Positions 37,634 through 46,919 of a stretch of DNA of 64,000 bases are shown piece after piece (position 1 is the first letter of the stretch; each line of letters begins with the position of its first letter). Source of the stretch: Vibrio hepatarius (GTDB lineage: Bacteria; Pseudomonadota; Gammaproteobacteria; Enterobacterales; Vibrionaceae); contig NZ_LHPI01000009.1 of NCBI RefSeq assembly GCF_001274785.1, positions 186,001 to 250,000 of the forward strand, read 5' to 3'. Below the pieces are notes generated by a model, which was not told where the DNA came from, made no database searches, and saw only the letters and a list, made by a program, of their open reading frames with translations. The translations under genes and the position numbers were made by a program.

Positions 37634-38955
37634 CCTCCCGCTTCGATGGTTTTATCTAGACCAGACTCATCGGCGTCTTGTATCGAAAATCTCAGTAAGC
37701 GCTCGATATCGCTGGTTCGTTTAAACGCAGGCAATTTGATCTGGTCTGTTTCTACTGGATCAACAAGATTGACGGTGGCAACAATGATCAACTCGGTTTT
37801 CTTGCTGTCTGATTTGGTACTGCTGAACAGCGCACCAAGAATTGGGATGTCACCCAAAATTGGGATCTTCTTCAGCGACTCCTTCTCTTCTGTGGTTAAC
37901 AAGCCCGCCAAGACAAAACTCTGACCATCTTTGAGTTGAACCGTGGTTTGTGCCTTTCTTGTTTTAAGCGATGGGAAGTTGTAGGAGGCATTCTCAGTAC
38001 GGTTAACAGTATCGATCGAACTTACTTCAGGAAGCAGCGACAACCGGATGTTTTCCGAATCGGTCACTTTCGCCACCATTGATAGCTTTACACCGTACTC
38101 CTTGTATTGAATGGTGTAGGTATCGTCCTGCTTGATCGCCAAGGGGATTTCACCGCCGACCAAGAAACTGGCGGTTTCACCAGAAATCACCGAGAGATTA
38201 GGTTGTGCGAGGATCTGCCCGACTTCATCGTTATCGCTGGCAGCAATAATCGACACGATGTCTTGTGCGGTGAAATCGAGGATCTTGTTATAGAACTTGC
38301 CCACTTCTCCCCCACCAATATCGGAATAGGAAACCCCTAACTCGGTGAGAAAAGAATTGGAGACCTCAGCGACCGTCAGCTTTAAATTGATCTGCTCGGT
38401 ACTTAGCACTTTGAGGTTGTTAATGATGCCCTCGTAGAGGTAATTTCTGGTGTAAGTCAGCTCTTCCTTTTCATCGCTCTGCGCACTCTCGATAGTCTTC
38501 GTATTAAAACTGCTATTTTTTTTCAGTAGTTCTCCGACTAGGCGATACACTTGGCTTTTGATCTGCTCGCTACTGACCACACCGTCCAGTACAACTTGAT
38601 CGCCGACGTTGGACACCGTGACAGATTCATCAGGAAAACGAGCGATTAACGTCTGCTTAAGCAGTCGCAAACTTTGATTAACCACCAACTCAGCGTTATA
38701 GATTTCATTTCCACCAATGTCGTAGACGATGACTGACGTCGATCCAACCCCGATCCCATAAACAACAGCTTTGGTCTGATCAACAATTTTGTAATCCGCG
38801 ATCTTAGTGTCACCGATGAAGATGGTGTCTATTTTTCGATTTAATTTCAGTGTCTTAGCAGCACCTTGGTCAAGATTCATAAGCTCTGATGCCACGGCGT
38901 GAGAAGATAAAAAACACACCAATACTATTAGAGAGCGACGAAGTAGGACTTTCAT
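37624..38955 (-). CDS. rcpA: RcpA/CpaC outer-membrane secretin of the Tad pilus
   Basis: 443 aa with a signal peptide (about 1-23), an N-terminal BON-like/secretin N region (KTLKLNRKIDTIFIGDTKIADYKIV) and a C-terminal secretin domain with LAQPNLSVISGETASFLVGGEIPL and VQLKDGQSFVLAGLL…KIPILGDIPILGALF. It forms the outer-membrane pore for the Flp fibre. Overlaps rcpC by 4 nt. Confidence 0.95.
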   Translation of the reverse strand: MKVLLRRSLIVLVCFLSSHAVASELMNLDQGAAKTLKLNRKIDTIFIGDTKIADYKIVDQTKAVVYGIGVGSTSVIVYDIGGNEIYNAELVVNQSLRLLKQTLIARFPDESVTVSNVGDQVVLDGVVSSEQIKSQVYRLVGELLKKNSSFNTKTIESAQSDEKEELTYTRNYLYEGIINNLKVLSTEQINLKLTVAEVSNSFLTELGVSYSDIGGGEVGKFYNKILDFTAQDIVSIIAASDNDEVGQILAQPNLSVISGETASFLVGGEIPLAIKQDDTYTIQYKEYGVKLSMVAKVTDSENIRLSLLPEVSSIDTVNRTENASYNFPSLKTRKAQTTVQLKDGQSFVLAGLLTTEEKESLKKIPILGDIPILGALFSSTKSDSKKTELIIVATVNLVDPVETDQIKLPAFKRTSDIERLLRFSIQDADESGLDKTIEAGGFN

Positions 38956-39710
38956 TGGCTATCGTTTCCTCGTAGCTCACGAATTGTGTGCTTAGTGCCC
39001 AAAATATCGCTGCTTTTGAAAGTGAGATTGCCAGACACAAGGCCAGAATGAATGATTTGGACATCACCAAGTTTTCTCGCCATTTCTAGCTTTAAAATGT
39101 CCGAAACCGACAGGGCAATAATCAGCGCGTAACTTGCTTTCTCTTCGCTTGCGTCGTCTTTCACGACCTTCAACACCTTGGCATCATTGATGATAACGCG
39201 GCTAACCAGCTCGCCCCGACGGTTAGAATAGTCCGTGTCCGGCTTTGTAGAAGTCGTCGATAAAAAGCTAATTAAGTTGCCTGGCTTCAATGGAAGAGCA
39301 TTTAGAAACTGGTTGTTTTCTTCCTCGTAGTAATAAGGCACTTCATCTTGATTTAGTGACAAGACCATATAGTCATCGTCACTGATGTTGCTAATCGTGC
39401 TGGCTTTGACTTTACGCTTGGCTTTTATACTCTCTCTATAGCGAGCGCCCTCCCCGATTTCAATATCTTTCTGAGAATCGTAGTTTTCACGCATATATTC
39501 AGACTTCAAAACGTCAACCACTTTATAGTCATGAGCATCAACGAGCTCCGCCTTATTTCTGTCTCGCACCATTTCCAAAACAGGAACTGTCTCTTCTTTT
39601 GCCTTTTCCTCTGGCTCGGATTCGGCTCCTGAGAGTAGAATCCCCTGCAAATAAAAGAGCGTCACAAATATGCAAAGCGCGACAAGAACAAATATTATTT
39701 TTCTATTCAT
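38952..39710 (-). CDS. rcpC: RcpC/CpaB Flp pilus assembly protein
   Basis: 252 aa with an N-terminal membrane anchor (about 4-24), then a SAF-like/CpaB region (LPLKPGNLISFL…RGELVSRVIINDAKVLKV). It is first in the operon after flp and is coupled to the secretin gene. CpaB/RcpC helps secretin assembly in the periplasm. Confidence 0.88.
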   Translation of the reverse strand: MNRKIIFVLVALCIFVTLFYLQGILLSGAESEPEEKAKEETVPVLEMVRDRNKAELVDAHDYKVVDVLKSEYMRENYDSQKDIEIGEGARYRESIKAKRKVKASTISNISDDDYMVLSLNQDEVPYYYEEENNQFLNALPLKPGNLISFLSTTSTKPDTDYSNRRGELVSRVIINDAKVLKVVKDDASEEKASYALIIALSVSDILKLEMARKLGDVQIIHSGLVSGNLTFKSSDILGTKHTIRELRGNDSQ

Positions 39711-39773
39711 AAGGCTAACCTAGAGGCCATTACGGCCTCTAATTAATTATGTTTTAAAAGGGTTTAAAAGATT

Positions 39774-39998
39774 TTATTTTCCTTGCTGGTTAGCTGTTCC
39801 TATGTTGGTTTTCACAGCATCAACTGCATCCACTAACGCTTGTTTCAAAGCTCCATTTTTAAATACAGCTAAAATAATTGCTGACATTGCTACGGCAATA
39901 ATTGCATATTCAACCGCAGTAACTCCACGTTGATCATCGCGCAATTCGAGTAAGTACAGCTTAAACTCATATAACTTAGCCATTATATTTAAGTACAT
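39774..39998 (-). CDS. flp: Flp major pilin
   Basis: 74 aa. The leader ends DDQRG, followed by VTAVEYAIIAVAMSAIILAVF: cleavage after G with the Flp signature EY at +5/+6 of the mature pilin. ATG at 39998 follows AAAGGT; a second ATG at 39983 is also in frame. Separated from rcpC by 63 bases without a clear terminator, so it can be expressed alone or with the operon. Confidence 0.93.
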   Translation of the reverse strand: MYLNIMAKLYEFKLYLLELRDDQRGVTAVEYAIIAVAMSAIILAVFKNGALKQALVDAVDAVKTNIGTANQQGK

Positions 39999-40195
39999 TG
40001 TTTTACCTTTAATAAATTAAACCACTAACTGGCTTAATAATAATATTTAAATTAATTCACATTGACCAATTAACATTTTAAATATAACAATAACAATGAG
40101 TTATAGTTTCTTTATTGTTTATAAGGTAATAAAAAACATTTATTTGAAAGCAATAGTGGATAATAGTTATATAGGTAATTTAATATCCATTAGCA

Positions 40196-40642
40196 ATGAA
40201 AAATATGGTCTATATATTAGGATTATTATTTCTATCAATCATGGTATCTTGGAAAGATATAAAATATAGAAAAATCCCAAACCCACTCGTCATTTTTACA
40301 CTATTGTTCACCTCTCTATTATCGATATCGCTTGGTTACTTTACTCAAACAGTTGGAATTGCAGTTTTGGTACTTATTGCGGCTATGTTGCTCTGGAGAA
40401 AGGGATTCATTGGCGGGGGAGACATCAAGCTTTTAGCTGTATTCGTCGTCGGTGTCGCTCCTCAATATCAAATATTGGTATTACTACTGCTGACCTGTGC
40501 AACGTTCGCTCAACTGGTAGTTGTACTCATATTTTGTCGATCTAGGTGCCATGGTCTTTCACTCGATAAAGGCATCCCTCTCGGGATACCTATATCGTTT
40601 TCATACTGGCTAGGCTGCTTGCTCTCGGTTTTATCCGCCTAA
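40196..40642 (+). CDS. tadV: TadV/CpaA prepilin peptidase, divergent from flp
   Basis: 148 aa, type IV prepilin peptidase (A24) of the short TadV form. The catalytic aspartates lie in SWKDIKYRKIPN (about residue 21) and KGFIGGGDIKLL (about 77), with several membrane helices. It processes Flp, TadE and TadF. In many Tad loci tadV follows flp; here it is on the opposite strand across a 197-base AT-rich gap and ends 7 bases from the convergent LysR gene. Confidence 0.92.
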   Translation: MKNMVYILGLLFLSIMVSWKDIKYRKIPNPLVIFTLLFTSLLSISLGYFTQTVGIAVLVLIAAMLLWRKGFIGGGDIKLLAVFVVGVAPQYQILVLLLLTCATFAQLVVVLIFCRSRCHGLSLDKGIPLGIPISFSYWLGCLLSVLSA

Positions 40643-40649
40643 TACTGCC

Positions 40650-41504
40650 CTATTGGTACAATCCATTGTCACCTAGCACCTGATGAATTCGACGTTTAAT
40701 CCCTTTGGTGTCGAATTCTTTGGTCAGCGTATCACTACACCATACGTACATGTTCAAAAGCTGTTTGGTCGGCGACACATAACAGTCTATGCCCTTGATA
40801 CACCAATCAGGGCATATGACTAGCGTATTATCAAACTGCAGCTGGCTTTTTATCAGCGTCGAGCAACTGGTTGTGATCCAATTTTTTACCTTGCTAATGT
40901 CAATATTGTTTTGGATTAATATTGTCTGGACGTGCGACTTTCTCAACGTTTGGCAATAAACAATCACTTCAGGTACGTGTTCTGAATTGAGGCTGTGCGC
41001 CATAACATAATGGGAAGAACTGATGTTATAAGACTTTCCCGTATTATTAACCAAGTGGTTGAAACTGAAAATAAGATCGAATTCTTCAGTTCTTTCAGGA
41101 AAAGAAGAAGAGCAAAAGAACGACACAGACGTTTCCATTTTGTCTAACATTCTTAGCTCGTTGAGTATCTGATCGATAATCTTTTGACTGAATGAGTCAG
41201 AAATCGCGATGCTGACTTTTTCTTTAGTGTTTGCTCGTTCCAAATCTTCAAACAGCTTTTCATACAAGTTCATTGATTGGTCGGCGTAAGAAAGGAGTAT
41301 CTTTCCTTGTCTCGTCAGTCCAAACCTGTCCTGTCTATCAAAGACCTCTGTGCCAATGATTGTCTCAATTTTTTTAATATGTTGTGAGACAGCAGGTTGA
41401 GTCATAAAAAGTGCGTCCGCGGCGGCAGTTAGATTTTTATGTTTAACCACTTGATAGAAGGTTTTTAAGTACTTTACATCTATGGTTTTGGTTTGAGTTT
41501 TCAT
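40650..41504 (-). CDS. LysR-family transcriptional regulator beside the Tad locus
   Basis: 284 aa. The N-terminal winged helix is typical (FYQVVKHKNLTAAADALFMTQPAVSQHIKKIE, about 17-48) and is followed by a substrate-binding-like domain rich in Cys, Ser and Asn and divergent from better-known LysR proteins. Convergent with tadV and next to both the Tad operon and the RND genes, so it could control either. The effector is unknown. Confidence 0.9.
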   Translation of the reverse strand: MKTQTKTIDVKYLKTFYQVVKHKNLTAAADALFMTQPAVSQHIKKIETIIGTEVFDRQDRFGLTRQGKILLSYADQSMNLYEKLFEDLERANTKEKVSIAISDSFSQKIIDQILNELRMLDKMETSVSFFCSSSFPERTEEFDLIFSFNHLVNNTGKSYNISSSHYVMAHSLNSEHVPEVIVYCQTLRKSHVQTILIQNNIDISKVKNWITTSCSTLIKSQLQFDNTLVICPDWCIKGIDCYVSPTKQLLNMYVWCSDTLTKEFDTKGIKRRIHQVLGDNGLYQ

Positions 41505-41685
41505 AACAGATTCTCAAGATCTTAATTATAAACACTTATACTTACTATCATGTTTATAACGTAACAACTATACGGTTTATTTTTATATTCATATAAGAAG
41601 AAATAAAATTAACACTCAATACGATTGGTATTAGTTTTGTTTATTCTTCAATAATAATTAGTCAATGCAAATCAAATTTAATTTA

Positions 41686-44600
41686 TTATCTTGTCATACG
41701 TTCAGATAATTCATTTTTTATCGACGCGACGGCATAATATGCAACAGGAACAACAAACAGTGTAAACAAGGTTCCAGAAATTAACCCGCCCACTAATACC
41801 AAACCGATATTTTCTCGTCCTACCGAACCGGGGCCTTCACTTAAAGCCAACGGCATCGCCCCCAGAATCATAGTTACCGTCGTCATCATGATTGGTCTAA
41901 AACGTGAGCGCACACTCGAGATAATGGCGCCAAGCTCAGACATCCCTTCTCGCTGTCGCTTATTGGCAAATTCAACCAACAGAATGCCGTGTTTGGTCAC
42001 CAAACCAACGAGGGTAAGCAAACCAATTTTCGAATAAATGTTGATGCTTTGACCAAACAACCACAGTGACAACAAGGCGCCAATCACACACAGAGGCACG
42101 GTAAGCAGTATTAACAACGGGTCTCTAAAACTCTCAAATTGAGCCGCTAATATGAGATAAATAAACACAATCGCCATCCCAAACAACAACTGTGTTCCCT
42201 GTTGAGACTCCATCAACTCTTTTATCGTTCCGTTGAAGTAGAACCTTTGATTGTCCGCTAAAAACTGCGGCAGATGCTCATCAATGTATGATTTAACTTC
42301 ATCAGCCGTGTAGCCCGGCGATAGGTCGGCGGTGATCTCTGCAGCGTCCAAGCCCATAAACGTTTGCACCTTGGTGTCCAGCGTGGCCGGTTTGATCTCG
42401 ACAAATTGCGACAGAGGCAGCGTTTCCCCTGTTTCGGAGACAACATTCAAGTTGTTAAGTACCGTAAAGTCCCCCAAGTTTTCTTGCTTCACTTGCACTC
42501 TGATTGGATAGGTAAAACCATCTTTGGCCTGCAAGTTACCAGGCTGAACAGCACTGAGATACGTCGATAGTGCCTCCGTGACTTCTTCATAGTCCACCTC
42601 AGATAAGAGGATCGCATTATTGTCTATCCATAGCTCATAGCCCAGTTCATCTCGGGCGGTAGAATTGAGGACGTTTGTTAATCCAGGGTACGCTTTGAGC
42701 AACTTAGTAATTTCGGCTACCGTTTGATACAGCTGCTCAGCATCTTTGTCCGATGTGACAATTTCGAGTTTGACCTGATCGGCGATATTAAGGTCAGCTG
42801 CGGAGCGAACTAAATAAGAGGCTTTATAGGCGGAAAGCTCTGTTTGTGAATCTGCAGCCAATCGACCTGCGACCTCTTCTGCGCTTTGTGCTCTTTCCTC
42901 CCAAGGTTTCAGCAGTATGTGGTTATAAGGATCATCTTCAATGTAAGACATATTCTGTTCGACACTCGCATCCCTATCGATAATGCGGTTTAGCTCTGCC
43001 AGATGTTCAAGGTGATATTGGCGATTTGCGCCATTTGGTGCTTGCACTTTCACTTCGATAAACCCCGTGTCTTCAGTGGGCAGTAGAACATTAGGTGATA
43101 GCCAGAAAATAGCTGCCGAAGCCAAGGTGACTGCGATTAATCCCCCGAAGACCCACCACTTACGATCAAACCATTTGGTCAGCTCTTTAACGTAGCGTTC
43201 AATCAGTCGTTTTAACTTCGCCTCTACCCATAAGAACCAACTGGCTGACTGTGGTTGTGGCTTAATGATGTAGGCGCACATCACGGGGGATAAAGTCAGT
43301 GCGACAAAGCCAGAAATCAATACCGCCGCTGCGAGGGTAAACGCAAACTGACGGAACAAGTCTACGGTCAACCCGGACATAAAACCGATAGGGGTATAAA
43401 CCACAGCCAACGTCATCGTCATCGAAATCACAGGGAAAGCGATCTCTTTGCTGCCTTCAATAGCGGCTTCTAAGGGAGACTCACCGCTTTCGACCCGTCG
43501 ATAACAGTTTTCAGCCACGATAATGGCATCATCAACCACTAATCCAATCGCCAAAATGATCGAAAGTACGGTAAGAACATTAATGCTGAAACCCAAAATG
43601 GCCATGACAGAAAACACACCGATGACGCAAATGGGGATAGTGATGATGGGAATAGAGGCCAGACGCAACGAGCCTAGAAATAAAACCATGATCAGCGAAA
43701 CGAGGATAATCGCTTCAATGAGCGCATTGAATCCTTCTTGAATTGAAGACTCAATAAAATCCGCTTGGTCATAGACCACGCTCATTTTCACGCCATCTGG
43801 CAAAGCGGTTTGTAATTGCTCCACCTTATCCTTAACAAGTTTCGCAACCGTAACCGGATTCGCGCTGCGTAGCGGCTTAATTTGCAACGCCATTGCTGGA
43901 CTACCGTTGACCGTTAGAATGCTCGGATCAATGACATGCGTCCCCATCACCACGTCAGCGACGTCTTTTAATCTCACGGTGTTGTCAGCTTCAGCTCGTA
44001 CTACTAGGTTGGCAACCTCGTTCACATCGGATATTGGCGTTTCCGGATTAATCGAGTAGCTACGCCCTTCACCAATGATTCTGCCAGCGGTGAAACTCTC
44101 ACTGTAGGCTTCTATCGTATCAACAACTTCCGATGGGTTGACCTTAAGCGCTTTCATACGGTCGGGCAGAAGCCAAACACGTACTGCACCGGCACTCCCG
44201 CCATAGGGGCCCCAAATCGCTCCTACACCATCTAATCGCCTAAACTGAGGCATGAGTTGTTGCCTGATATAGTCCACCAACTCCTGCTTCGTCATCTCCC
44301 CTTCACTGACAAAAGAAATGATATTGCTGGCGAAGCTAGCATCTGATGAGTTGTCGGTAATACTGGGACGCTTTTCCATACTCTCAGGAAAGTCGTCAAT
44401 CGCTTCAATCCGGCTACGAAGTTTATTGAGCAGGTTAACGTACTCCACATCGGTAACATCATCATGAAAAACGAGTTTTAAGGAACAACTCCCATGTTGG
44501 CAGTCGGTCGACATGGTTTTTACTCGGCCAATAATCGCAGCGGCTTCTGTCAGTTTTTCTGCCACATTCTTTGACATAAACCGCGCGCTGGCTCCTTCAA

Positions 44601-44751
44601 TAGTGGCATCGACGGTTGCGGTCAGTTTGCGATGCTCAGGGAAATATTGGATATCCAATGAACGAAACGACCAAACACCAAGCAAAACAATCGCAATACT
44701 AAAAACCATGGCAATAACAGGATGTTTGATACAAACTTCTGTTAACTTCAT
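41686..44751 (-). CDS. RND (HAE1-type) efflux pump inner-membrane transporter
   Basis: 1021 aa with two large periplasmic loops and 12 predicted helices. The helix-4 proton-relay aspartates are present in LAIGLVVDDAIIVAENCYRR (about 400-415), and the N-terminus IKHPVIAMVFSIAIVLLG is usual. Such pumps export drugs, bile salts or detergents with an adaptor and TolC. No outer-membrane channel gene is present here. 85 bases downstream of the adaptor gene. Confidence 0.93.
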   Translation of the reverse strand: MKLTEVCIKHPVIAMVFSIAIVLLGVWSFRSLDIQYFPEHRKLTATVDATIEGASARFMSKNVAEKLTEAAAIIGRVKTMSTDCQHGSCSLKLVFHDDVTDVEYVNLLNKLRSRIEAIDDFPESMEKRPSITDNSSDASFASNIISFVSEGEMTKQELVDYIRQQLMPQFRRLDGVGAIWGPYGGSAGAVRVWLLPDRMKALKVNPSEVVDTIEAYSESFTAGRIIGEGRSYSINPETPISDVNEVANLVVRAEADNTVRLKDVADVVMGTHVIDPSILTVNGSPAMALQIKPLRSANPVTVAKLVKDKVEQLQTALPDGVKMSVVYDQADFIESSIQEGFNALIEAIILVSLIMVLFLGSLRLASIPIITIPICVIGVFSVMAILGFSINVLTVLSIILAIGLVVDDAIIVAENCYRRVESGESPLEAAIEGSKEIAFPVISMTMTLAVVYTPIGFMSGLTVDLFRQFAFTLAAAVLISGFVALTLSPVMCAYIIKPQPQSASWFLWVEAKLKRLIERYVKELTKWFDRKWWVFGGLIAVTLASAAIFWLSPNVLLPTEDTGFIEVKVQAPNGANRQYHLEHLAELNRIIDRDASVEQNMSYIEDDPYNHILLKPWEERAQSAEEVAGRLAADSQTELSAYKASYLVRSAADLNIADQVKLEIVTSDKDAEQLYQTVAEITKLLKAYPGLTNVLNSTARDELGYELWIDNNAILLSEVDYEEVTEALSTYLSAVQPGNLQAKDGFTYPIRVQVKQENLGDFTVLNNLNVVSETGETLPLSQFVEIKPATLDTKVQTFMGLDAAEITADLSPGYTADEVKSYIDEHLPQFLADNQRFYFNGTIKELMESQQGTQLLFGMAIVFIYLILAAQFESFRDPLLILLTVPLCVIGALLSLWLFGQSINIYSKIGLLTLVGLVTKHGILLVEFANKRQREGMSELGAIISSVRSRFRPIMMTTVTMILGAMPLALSEGPGSVGRENIGLVLVGGLISGTLFTLFVVPVAYYAVASIKNELSERMTR

Positions 44752-44836
44752 TAACTTAATCTCCGAAAACAGCTGTCACTTGTGTGAGAACTCGGGGTAG
44801 ATATGATCTAGAGAATGTCTTCATTTCTATTTGAAT

Positions 44837-45904
44837 CTAAGGCTCTACATGATTGGGGTTTGAATCTTTCACACTGACTTTCATGCCATCTTTTAGCCAT
44901 TGACTGCCAATCGTCACAATCCGATCGTTTTCCTCGACGCCAGCTTTTATCACCACATTCCCGTCATTTAGATTGCTACCTAACTCCACTGTTTTTTTTG
45001 ATACCGTGTTGTCATCGGACAACAGCCAAACATAGCGTTCTTTGTCTTTGACATTAATTGCTGTTTGCGGAATTAATATATTTTCCTCTTTAGTATCAAG
45101 AAAATGCTTAACATTAACGAACATGCCTGGAGATAATTTAAAGTCTGGATTCTTGACTCGGGCATGTACATCGACTCTACCAGAGTTAATATTCACGCTT
45201 GGTGAAATATAATTAACGACGCCAAAAAATCTTTTATCCTTAACAGCGGCAGATGTAATTTCAACTTTTTGATTTAAAGCTATTTCTTCAATTTTATCTT
45301 GGCTGACAGAATAAAATACTTCGATGGGATCGCGCTTATAAAGCGTGACAAGTGGATCAAACGATTCAATATAACTGCCAACGGACTGCTTGAAGTCGGC
45401 TAACCTGCCACTAAATGGAGCTAACACACGGTAGTTATCAAGAATGGCTTTCTTTTGTTCCAACTCCGCCTTAGCCAGATTGGCTAGCTCGTTGAGCTCG
45501 TAAATTTTTTGTGGCGGAATAGAGCCAGGCTCTCGATCAATCATATCTTGACTGCGACTGAGCTTGTTTCTCGCGAGGTTAAACTCGCTTCGCGCTTTGG
45601 CGACATCTGTTCTAGCAATGCTGCTATCTAATTCAGCAACAACTTGATTTTGTTTAACTTCATCGCCATCTTGAAAATGTATAACGTTAATTTTTTCAGC
45701 TATATTAAAACTTAATACTACTGAGTCGACAGCGTACATTTTTCCGACATCAGAAATTTCTAGCGGTACTGTTTTTAATCTTGCTTCAGACACAACGACG
45801 CGCGCAATTTCTTTTTCTTCGCCATTTTTAACTTCTGCTTTTAGCCCCGATGACGATATTAGAACCGAAAATAACGCTATAGTTAGAAACGTAAACCTGT
45901 ACAT
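44837..45904 (-). CDS. RND periplasmic adaptor (membrane fusion protein)
   Basis: 355 aa with a signal peptide (about 1-23). Lipoyl-like motif half VIHFQDGDEVKQNQVVAELD (about 72-92), helical hairpin (about 95-150, SEFNLARNKLSRSQDMIDR…), second half NYRVLAPFSGRLADFKQSVGSYI and C-terminal beta-barrel/MP regions. It bridges the RND pump with TolC. First gene of the pair, downstream of an AT-rich gap. Confidence 0.92.
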   Translation of the reverse strand: MYRFTFLTIALFSVLISSSGLKAEVKNGEEKEIARVVVSEARLKTVPLEISDVGKMYAVDSVVLSFNIAEKINVIHFQDGDEVKQNQVVAELDSSIARTDVAKARSEFNLARNKLSRSQDMIDREPGSIPPQKIYELNELANLAKAELEQKKAILDNYRVLAPFSGRLADFKQSVGSYIESFDPLVTLYKRDPIEVFYSVSQDKIEEIALNQKVEITSAAVKDKRFFGVVNYISPSVNINSGRVDVHARVKNPDFKLSPGMFVNVKHFLDTKEENILIPQTAINVKDKERYVWLLSDDNTVSKKTVELGSNLNDGNVVIKAGVEENDRIVTIGSQWLKDGMKVSVKDSNPNHVEP

Positions 45905-46366
45905 TCATGTTTTCCTACAAAACTACAATTCCGGTTAAGACTTGTTGAAAGCAATGATAGAAATGTCATGATTTGGTAAACTATCGGAAATTTATTTAAT
46001 TATTAGATCCAAAAACACAATAATTAAATTCAAATATATTTTTATTCTTATATGACAATAAAAATATATAATGACACATATGAATCAGCTACGACATTAA
46101 TTTATTTACCTCTACAGGTTATTAATATTGTTTATAACCTTATAACATTAAGTTGCATAAAAACAGTGTTGTCTAAATTAAATATTACTGATTTTAACTT
46201 TATTAATATATTAATACCCAACGTGATTTATAAGTTAAGCGGATGCGTATCGGCAATAAATAACACACGAAAATAAATTGAGTGCCGTTTGATCCGAACT
46301 TGGCAAAATCACGTAAGCTAAACTTACTAGAAGCAATCAATGTCGCTATGAGAGTTGAAAGGAAAA
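45905..46366. other. AT-rich intergenic stretch upstream of the RND adaptor
   Basis: 462 bases, strongly AT-rich (long runs of A/T such as AAATATATTTTTATTC), between two divergent genes. An open frame at 46052-46276 is rejected as chance. It could bind H-NS or hold the pump promoter; no specific operator was recognised. Confidence 0.6.
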
Positions 46367-46750
46367 ATGAAAAATCTCACCATATTCTATGATGGTACTT
46401 GCCCGATTTGCGCGAGAGAAATGCGTGCGTTAAAGCAGTACGACAAAGCCAACCGCATCATATTGGTGGATATCTTTCATCCTGACTTTGAGCACTACCC
46501 ACAAATCGATGCTCAAGAAGCAGCAACCATCTTGCACGCCTTAGACGAGAACCACCGCTTATGGCTCGGGTTAGATGTGACTTACCAAGCGTGGAAACTA
46601 GTTGGTAAAGGCTGGCTTTACGCGCCATTACGCTGGCCACTCATCAAACCGTTCGCCGATTGGGCTTACCTGCGCTTTGCTAACAACCGATATACGGTAT
46701 CGAAGTGGATTCTCGGCAGTAGAAAGTGTGACAACAACCAATGTTCTTAA
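46367..46750 (+). CDS. DCC (DUF393) thiol-disulfide oxidoreductase family protein
   Basis: 127 aa from the ATG at 46367 preceded by AAAGGA; a TTG 12 bases earlier is less likely. N-terminal IFYDGTCPICAREMRAL has the DxxCxxC signature of the DCC family, a thioredoxin-like fold of unclear substrate. A C-terminal RKCDNNQCS adds two more cysteines. Monocistronic. Confidence 0.9.
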   Translation: MKNLTIFYDGTCPICAREMRALKQYDKANRIILVDIFHPDFEHYPQIDAQEAATILHALDENHRLWLGLDVTYQAWKLVGKGWLYAPLRWPLIKPFADWAYLRFANNRYTVSKWILGSRKCDNNQCS

Positions 46751-46919
46751 CATTGTAGGACTAATGTCTAACACTAAGCATACATTTACCCACCTCGTTT
46801 CACAGTCCGACTCTAAACTTTTGGTTAAGCTATTAAACAAACTAATGTGTTACTAGTAACTCATTGTTTCATTAGTTAAATGAATCTCTCTCAGGGATAA
46901 TTCAATACAGGAAGTTTGT

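Noticed and set aside
28809..45904. Tad-RND block as a transposon- or integrase-borne island
   Set aside because: No integrase, IS, tRNA target or flanking direct repeat was found; AT-rich gaps alone do not prove transfer.
46052..46276. 74-codon open frame upstream of the DCC gene
   Set aside because: Extremely AT-rich, hydrophobic by composition only, with no Shine-Dalgarno and no recognisable motif; most likely chance in AT-rich intergenic DNA.
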